DNA of 64,000 bases, from contig JAFABB010000054.1 in NCBI GenBank assembly GCA_023426245.1, positions 1 to 64,000 on the forward strand. The letters run 5' to 3'. This document shows, in pieces, positions 58,694 through 64,000 of this stretch. A model generated the notes under the pieces. That model did not search any database. It saw only the letters and a list, made by a program, of their open reading frames with translations, and had not been told where the DNA came from. The stretch is from Bacillota bacterium. Its GTDB lineage: Bacteria; Bacillota; UBA4882; UBA8346. Within the stretch, counting starts at the first letter, position 1. Every line of letters starts with the position of its first letter. Made by a program: the position numbers and the translations under genes.

Positions 58694-59250
58694 CTCCTTC
58701 GTAACTTTTATTTACTACTTTGCTCATCATGGTCAGACTTTTTTGCTTTCCGCCGCCGCCAAAATCAGGCCCATGAATCGATCGGCTCCCAACCTATTCG
58801 TCCATTCCCCGTTTCTTTTTTTGGTAAGGCGTGTCAAAATTCAAATATTACTTTTTTTAAAATCGTGTTACCTTATTCGCTAAAAAATCATTTTTCTCCT
58901 TTAATCATTTATATGTTATTTCCGTATCTCAATAAACCCTTAGCTAAAAGCGATAAAAAATTTGCTACATATTTCAGAAAAATCCTATTCTGATATTGAT
59001 TGTATAAAAGAATATTGCATTCGACGGCACTCTATCACGAAAATCATTCTTTCTGTCATCCGATGCATTCGTTCCGTCACAGAAATCATTCTTTCTTCCC
59101 AAACGATGGTCTATTCCACGCCGAAAAAGGAACGATTAACGAAAAGGTATCCTAACCTCTTATGAAATTTAACCTGATAGGCTGAAATTCCATTTCACTA
59201 TTGCAATCTTTCACATAAAATAGTTAAAACAAAGAAAGGAGCGGTTAAAA
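58694..59250. other. AT-rich intergenic region with direct repeats
   Basis: A 557-bp gap. AATCATTCTTTCT occurs at 59042-59054 and 59084-59096, each after a TCAC, so a 20-22-bp unit is duplicated 42 bp apart. It could be a regulator's pair of sites for the acidic repeat protein at 59251, or a relic. No gene, RNA or clear promoter is seen. Confidence 0.4.
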
Positions 59251-59871
59251 TTGGCAGTTGGTGATGAAAAAATCATTATCACCATGAAAAGCGACGGAAA
59301 AGAGACTATTTCAGAATCTCCGGTATCCGAAAAAAAGAAAATTGTGATCATCATCAATAATCAATTTACAGTTGCCCCCAATACGACCCAAATCGCCAGT
59401 GGAGCTGGTAGAAACAGCGCCGCAGGTAACAATGCCGCCCTTGATTCATCCAATACGGAACAACAACAAAGTGTCGGAGCTCAAGGGAAAGCCCGTAATT
59501 TCGGCATGAAAGGCAATCAATCCGAACCTCACAATATCGATGGAGAATGGAATACTGAAGAAGAACTTACTATTGTCATCAATAACCAGGTCAATGAGAC
59601 TTCGGGGGAATCATCCGCAACTCAAGTAGCTAGCGGCAGTAACATCGACAGTGCCAGTGGAACCAACGCCGCCATTCAAAGTTCCAATACCAAACAACAA
59701 CATGCTGTTGCTGGAGATAATTCGGCCCTCGCTTCCAATCTGGGAATGAACAACCCGCAAGAGGAAATTTCTGAAGAAGACCGGGAAGAAAACGAACAGG
59801 ATGAACTGGAGGAAGATGAAGAACAAGAAGACCTTGATGGACAGGAACTTTTTTCCGGTGATGTGAATTAA
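59251..59871 (+). CDS. Acidic protein with two internal repeats
   Basis: A 206-aa protein; TTG start with AAAGGAG nine bases upstream. Two repeats of about 57-60 residues lie at 30-86 and 106-165. Each begins with a beta-strand (IVIIINNQ or LTIVINNQ), then TQ(I/V)ASG, a Ser/Ala/Gly/Asn-rich stretch with G.NAA, then SSNT.QQ, and ends near N.GM. The last 35 residues are highly acidic (EEDREENEQDELEEDEEQED). Gly/Asn/Gln/Ser spacing recalls amyloid-like or spore/surface repeats, but no signal peptide is present. I do not recognise a family. Confidence 0.75.
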   Translation: MAVGDEKIIITMKSDGKETISESPVSEKKKIVIIINNQFTVAPNTTQIASGAGRNSAAGNNAALDSSNTEQQQSVGAQGKARNFGMKGNQSEPHNIDGEWNTEEELTIVINNQVNETSGESSATQVASGSNIDSASGTNAAIQSSNTKQQHAVAGDNSALASNLGMNNPQEEISEEDREENEQDELEEDEEQEDLDGQELFSGDVN

Positions 59872-59943
59872 AACTTTCAAAAATTCTTTTCTATAAATAC
59901 GGGGTTGCCCCCAAAAAAAATTCGTGGCGGGCGCACCCATGAT

Positions 59944-60008
59944 TAAGAAATACAATATATTTAAATTCGTTTATTCAACGATACTGTATATTTATATTGT
60001 ATTTCTTA
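59944..60008. repeat. Palindromic element, copy 3
   Basis: TAAGAAATACAATATA (59944-59959) and its exact complement (59993-60008) enclose 33 bp. The arms match copy 1 at 25265 almost base for base. It lies in the 347-bp gap between the acidic protein and the DUF551-like gene; nothing else is seen there. Confidence 0.8.
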
Positions 60009-60218
60009 TTGATTTCAAAATTCTTTCAACAGCCTCACTTAGTTTTTTTGAATTGAATCGATTGCATCGAATTGATAGTGATGACCCCCTCTCGGGAGAT
60101 CAGATGTGCGTTCAATGTCCTTGTGATTTTGCACTTAACAAAAGATCTTGCAGGATAACTTGAGATGAAATAGGCGAAAATAATAAGGAAAAATCTTATA
60201 ACCCGAGGAGGGGTCAAG

Positions 60219-60422
60219 ATGGAATGGACCCATGTTGAGGATGGAAAACCGGTACAATTTAAATCTGTCTATTTCTCAATTGATGAAGCTGTTTATAAGG
60301 GAATGTATGTCAATCATTCTTTTTATGATCATGATACCGGTAATTATTTGGAAGCCGATTATTGGATGCCTGTAACCGACGAGCGGGCACCATTTCCGGA
60401 TCCGCCTAACAGCAGCGGCTAA
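60219..60422 (+). CDS. DUF551-like small protein (67 aa)
   Basis: ATG with GAGGAGGGG five bases upstream, a strong site. The sequence MEWTHVEDGKPVQFKSVYFS ends ADYWMPVTDERAPFPDPP. A final WMPxxxxPxPP and an initial W recall DUF551, a short domain common in phage and prophage genes. The protein is acidic and aromatic-rich, with no TM or signal. The opposite strand also carries an open frame over part of it. Function unknown. Confidence 0.6.
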   Translation: MEWTHVEDGKPVQFKSVYFSIDEAVYKGMYVNHSFYDHDTGNYLEADYWMPVTDERAPFPDPPNSSG

Positions 60423-60605
60423 TCCGACAAAAAAGCCGTCGGTTCTCGCCTGTTTCCGATCGTAATCATTGATAACCAGCTTTCCGGACATTCCCGGTTT
60501 CTCATTGAATACCTTGCATAACTGGCAATAAAGACTCAAGTGCCATGTCTCTTCCTGGCGGCCAGCCGGCTTACAATCAATATATCCTGTTTTTCCAGTA
60601 TCCAT
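60276..60605 (-). CDS. Possible antisense gene, 109 aa
   Basis: The ATG at 60605 is preceded by GGGAGG five bases upstream on the minus strand. The first 55 residues look protein-like and polar: MDTGKTGYIDCKPAGRQEET, then LYCQLCKVFNEKPGMSGKLV with a CxxC. The last 50 run antisense through the DUF551-like gene and look less natural. The real stop may have been lost, or only one of the two overlapping frames is used. A CCGAC/GTCGG pairing at 60425 sits where the genuine end might be. Confidence 0.4.
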   Translation of the reverse strand: MDTGKTGYIDCKPAGRQEETWHLSLYCQLCKVFNEKPGMSGKLVINDYDRKQARTDGFFVGLAAAVRRIRKWCPLVGYRHPIIGFQIITGIMIIKRMIDIHSLINSFIN

Positions 60606-60884
60606 ATAAACCTCCCGGAAGGGAATTCATAGCGGCGCTATTTTCCGGCGGTTCAAAAAAATCGTCGGTTCTAAAAGGCGAAGCCGGCAAGCCTTCTTTC
60701 CTAGTTGATTTGAAATTATATCTTCTTGTAGCGGTATACTCACTAACATATGGATCCGATCCGTATATGCATTGTTAAACTTTCACTATTCAATTGGATA
60801 TCCTCCTTTGCTTTTTATGCGGTTGGCGAACCACATTTATTTTAGCAAGGGGGAGATTCCTTTTTTCTACTCATAGGCATAGCC

Positions 60885-61524
60885 TTTTTTGAAGAGGAAA
60901 ACTACGAATATCTTCACACCAAAGAACTTGGCAATTATGTCAAATACAATAACTTTCAAACTAAACATACCCAGAAATTCAAAAAAGACCAGTTTCGCGT
61001 AAAAACTTACCCTATGATGAACAAACGGATACCTTTACATGCCCGGCCGGGAAAAAGATTAACTTACATATAAGGACAAAGAAATGGGTTACAGAAAACG
61101 GCTATATCACAGAACGCCGGATAATATCAATCTGAAGATTGGCCTGGATTGTCCGTTTAAAAGTCAATGCACAAAATCCGTCCACAATCGCCAGATTCAG
61201 GTAAGTTTTAAGCTCAATGCATTTAAGGACAATCTTCATACGGAGCAAGGCCGGAAACTACTTTCTCGACGAGGGATTGAAGTGGAGTCGGTATTTGGAC
61301 GGTTGAAAAATAACTGGTCGTTTCGCAGATTTATGCTTCGGGGGATTGAAAAAGTTAAAATTGAATGGGGTTTATTAAGTATTGCTCATAATTTAATCAA
61401 GTTTGCAACGATTTTAGCCCATAACTCCTCTTTATTCTTTGTTGATGCAAAAGGGGCTGTCTCAATTTACTTTGGAGACAGTCCCTTTTCAAATACAATC
61501 ATCAAAAAAGGCTCTACTGCTTAA
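60885..61524 (+). mobile_element. IS1182-type transposase remnant
   Basis: Broken plus-strand segments recover the C-terminal half of a DDE transposase. First FEEENYEYLHTKELGNYVKY and KFKKDQFRVKTYP. Then, after a frameshift, LPYDEQTDTFTCPAGKKINL, then WVTENGY. After another shift, LDCPFKSQCTKSV, then the DDE-end RRGIEVESVFGRLKNNWSFR, RFMLRGIEKVKIEWGLLSIA. The last segment is the longest open frame (61084-61524). The 5' half is gone and no intact inverted repeats are seen, so it is dead. It separates the small-gene region from the secreted glycan-type protein. Confidence 0.88.
61453..61489 (+). terminator. Hairpin at the IS remnant's 3' end
   Basis: GGGGCTGTCTC (61453-61463) pairs with GAGACAGTCCC (61475-61485), followed by TTTT. 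It lies inside the end of the transposase frame, as in many insertion sequences, and resembles the hairpin at 38437. Confidence 0.6.
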
Positions 61525-61562
61525 ACAGTAAAGCCCTTTTCATTTTTAATCCATGATTATAC

Positions 61563-64000
61563 TTAATTCACTTGGATAGTACCCAGTGCGAGCCAACCGT
61601 CAAGATTCTGCTCCTGGTTGGCAAAATACAATTTCTTCGGTTCCTTATAGGGTTGCCATGAAAAGTCGTTATGGTCCGCCAGATCTTCCTTCGTCAATCG
61701 CTCCAGCGGATTCATGACTCTCATAACCAGCGTATAAGTGCCTTTCGCTATATTGCTTGCATTTATAGTCGTATCAAAATAGTAAGGCTCAGCTAAATCA
61801 ATATATTGGGGATTCCCGGCAATATTCCAGTCCGGAAGGGCCCTAATCCTGGAAGGCTTAATTTTTTTAAGATTCCAATCTGTCTTCCAGCTTGTCAGGA
61901 CCTTGCCGCTGCCATCTTTCAAGCCGATCAGGACAGGCCATGTATCCGGACCGTAATAAAATGGAGCCACCCCGGTATTTTCAATTCTTACCCCAACTTT
62001 CATCAAACCGGATGCAACATCATTAAAGTAAGCGTTTCTAACCACCAAGTTATAGCCAAACCGGCGTAAAACATCCATCGCCGGGGTGTTGGAAACCGTC
62101 CATCCGGCTTGATTACACATCATCCAGGTTGCATGAGACACCTCGATGTCCATTTGCGGATCATCCTTGGTTTGATTGGCCGGATCGACAAACTGTCCCT
62201 GAATCTCCGGCCGTACTTCACCGCCGATGCTTCCGGTTAGCCATTTATTCTCAGCGCCATGATCCAGCATCGCCTGAACAAATGAATCCGATTTGCCACC
62301 CATTGACATTGGCAGGGTCATGCTGAGGATTTGATTGTTGAGATTTGGATCCGCTTCCCGGTAACAAAAGGAGTCATCATGATAACCGGTTCTTCCCACG
62401 GTGGTTAAATGGGTTCCACCGCCTATTTTGGCATATCTTATTTCCAACTGGGTAATCTTAAAAGCGGCATTATAAGCATCGATTATCGTATTACAATTCG
62501 CATCGGAAGGCATCAAGTTGAGATTGCCGTTCGCTCCCCCCTCATAGGGCCAGGTATGCCATTCCCCCCATTTACCGACCAGACCCATGGTAATGAAACC
62601 GATACGTGGATCACCGTCATACTTGGCTCCAAAAGCCTTAATAAAATTGGTAAAGGCGGTGATCACCCGCGGGTTGTCATACGGCAAGTTACCGTCCGTT
62701 AATGGCAAGTCTTGTAAGAATGCCGGAATATCTTTACCCCCAAATGAAATATTGGTTGAAATTCGCAAACAAGCTTGCCGGCCATGAGCGGCTACTTGAT
62801 CCAGAAATTCTTCCATGGGCTCCCAATCGTAAGAATCGGGCCCAATCATCAAATCGCCCAGACCAAAGTAATGCCATTCCATGCTAAACGGGGTCGGTTT
62901 CAGATCCGGGTTATCGTTTTTATACCACCAGTACAAAATGCCTTTTAACGGGTTGTCTACAGGGGCTGCGCCTTCAGTTAAATTATGCACTGCCAGACTT
63001 GAATCCGGGCTTGGACTGAAACGGAAAGGCGGAACACCGGCAGAAACTGTCATATTATCATTATCCGGGTCGATAACCGCATCTTTGGTTTTAACGGTTA
63101 CCTTTGAGCTTAAGACAGAAGCGTTAGCGGAAGAATCCACCGCTTTTACGGCATAAATATAAGTTGTAGACGGTCGCAGCCCTGAGTCGGTATAAGTTAC
63201 TCCGGTGGCAGTATTAACCTTCACCGAATCTCTGTAAATCTCATAATAGGCGACCCCAACGTTATCCGTCGCAGCGGTCCACGAAAGATTTACAGTGGTG
63301 TCCGTAAAATTGGTTACTGCCAGGTTGGTTGGAACCGTCGGTGTTTGAGTATCGGGGGCAGCAGTTTTTACTGATAAAGTGTTACTTGCGGCAGATAAAT
63401 TCCCGGCAGCGTCTTTGGCTTTCACCGTATAGGAATAGATGGTGTTAGCAGCCAGTCCGGTGTCAGTATAACTAGTCGCTGTAGTAAAACCGATCATGGT
63501 TGTTCCCCGGTAAATCTCGTAGCTTACAACACCGACATTATCGGTTGAAGCATCCCAAATTAATCTGATACTGTTTGGGGTAACATTGGAAGATGCCAGA
63601 CCCCCCGGGGCAGTCGGTTGCTCCGTATCCGGTGTATCCATTGTAATCCTGTCAACATCCGGAGCCCAATCGGAGGGATTCAAGAATCGAATCGTATTGT
63701 TACCCGAATTCAAACTGACTGTGACCGTCATATTTCCAACTGTATCCCAGCCTCCGGTAGCCGAACCATCAATCTTGATCGCTGTTCCATTATTAACACT
63801 GTAATAAAGAGACCGATTCACCGCAGTAAGATAATAGATGGTCATCCTATAGCTACCGGCGCTGCCGGCATTGATGTTATTAAACTGTAAGGTAGCTCCG
63901 TTACCGATATAGCCAACCTTCTGTCCGCCAGAGCAATTCGAGCTGCTGCTGACAAGAGCCCCACCTGATAATGTATTACCGGGGGCTTCCGCTTCATACG
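61563..64000 (-). CDS. Large secreted CBM/FN3/DUF4832 protein (5' end outside window)
   Basis: At least 812 residues on the minus strand; the frame is open to the window edge, so the N terminus is missing. Domains in order: a CBM6/CBM35-like carbohydrate-binding module (EAEAPGNTLSGGALV to DVDRITMD); FN3 domain 1 (TAPGGLASSN to LSVKT); FN3 domain 2 (TVPTNLAVTN to VTVKT); then about 500 residues matching DUF4832 with a TIM-barrel-like front (FSMEWHYFGLGDLMIGPDSY, GFITMGLVGKWGEWHTWPYE) and a beta-sandwich end. The WGEWH segment may hold catalytic acids. Probably an extracellular polysaccharide-active enzyme. Confidence 0.88.
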   Translation of the reverse strand, partial: YEAEAPGNTLSGGALVSSSSNCSGGQKVGYIGNGATLQFNNINAGSAGSYRMTIYYLTAVNRSLYYSVNNGTAIKIDGSATGGWDTVGNMTVTVSLNSGNNTIRFLNPSDWAPDVDRITMDTPDTEQPTAPGGLASSNVTPNSIRLIWDASTDNVGVVSYEIYRGTTMIGFTTATSYTDTGLAANTIYSYTVKAKDAAGNLSAASNTLSVKTAAPDTQTPTVPTNLAVTNFTDTTVNLSWTAATDNVGVAYYEIYRDSVKVNTATGVTYTDSGLRPSTTYIYAVKAVDSSANASVLSSKVTVKTKDAVIDPDNDNMTVSAGVPPFRFSPSPDSSLAVHNLTEGAAPVDNPLKGILYWWYKNDNPDLKPTPFSMEWHYFGLGDLMIGPDSYDWEPMEEFLDQVAAHGRQACLRISTNISFGGKDIPAFLQDLPLTDGNLPYDNPRVITAFTNFIKAFGAKYDGDPRIGFITMGLVGKWGEWHTWPYEGGANGNLNLMPSDANCNTIIDAYNAAFKITQLEIRYAKIGGGTHLTTVGRTGYHDDSFCYREADPNLNNQILSMTLPMSMGGKSDSFVQAMLDHGAENKWLTGSIGGEVRPEIQGQFVDPANQTKDDPQMDIEVSHATWMMCNQAGWTVSNTPAMDVLRRFGYNLVVRNAYFNDVASGLMKVGVRIENTGVAPFYYGPDTWPVLIGLKDGSGKVLTSWKTDWNLKKIKPSRIRALPDWNIAGNPQYIDLAEPYYFDTTINASNIAKGTYTLVMRVMNPLERLTKEDLADHNDFSWQPYKEPKKLYFANQEQNLDGWLALGTIQVN

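Noticed and set aside
59611..59955. 114-codon minus-strand frame
   Set aside because: It is antisense to the repeat protein and composed of Phe/Leu-rich shadow sequence from the acidic tail.
60545..60778. 77-codon plus-strand frame
   Set aside because: No start signal. It overlaps the minus-strand frame at 60605, which has a strong site, and contains a short duplication (CGTCGGTTCT) instead of protein-like sequence.

Overview
The window reads as a chromosomal stretch of an anaerobe-like Bacillota with a diderm envelope. Strong AGGAGG-type ribosome binding sites, TTG/GTG starts and sigma-A-like promoters point to Bacillota. A TolC-type outer-membrane channel with an EmrA adaptor, and a KdkA/Bud32-like kinase, point to an outer membrane. 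A Limnochordia/Hydrogenispora-like lineage would fit, but that placement is inference.

Bases 1-4500 are a gene graveyard. They hold diverged dispersed repeats, a 21-bp tandem repeat, and fragments of a GH43 xylosidase, probably a GH42-type galactosidase, and an ABC sugar permease, around two intact genes (Gfo/Idh/MocA and VOC). Bases 4544-17025 carry a two-component pair, an EmrA-EmrB-TolC efflux operon with a small kinase, oligoendopeptidase F, a GNAT acetyltransferase, a Bcr-type MFS exporter and a chemoreceptor. Bases 17544-25220 are a nitrogen-scavenging block: agmatine deiminase and N-carbamoylputrescine amidase, two amidohydrolases (one adenine deaminase), an XRE-cupin regulator, and an orphan BMP-family binding protein behind a consensus promoter with a palindrome at the start site. 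Bases 25346-35022 are a sugar locus: isomerase, class II aldolase, aldose epimerase, ABC importer, ROK repressor and sulfatase. Two of its promoters (ROK and sulfatase) share the same AT-rich motif just downstream of the -10 box; the importer promoter has a related palindrome.

Bases 35470-41319 are sparse. They hold a two-TM GAF-like protein with a tiny partner, a secreted protein, a CheY-like regulator, and a notable run of structured RNAs. One is a good class I c-di-GMP (GEMM-I) riboswitch before a 62-aa protein. Next is a possible independent small RNA. Then comes a divergent GEMM-I aptamer, with the ligand-contacting G replaced by A, before a 61-aa zinc-ribbon protein. A tRNA-Gly follows. 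Bases 41753-50166 carry an Sfp-type phosphopantetheinyl transferase, a membrane glycosyltransferase, an SsuABC-like importer, and a glycan cassette (aminotransferase, GT2, ATP-grasp).

Bases 50403-55390 are a sulfur-trafficking locus: split YeeE halves, TusA proteins, a thioredoxin reductase fused to a thioredoxin-like domain, and a double rhodanese, divergent from a LysR regulator. Bases 55728-58693 are a metal ABC importer translationally coupled to a methyltransferase. The window ends with an acidic repeat protein, a DUF551-like small protein, a decayed IS1182-type transposase, and the 3' part of a large CBM/FN3/DUF4832 secreted protein. A 56-65-bp palindromic element occurs three times (25265, 50242, 59944).
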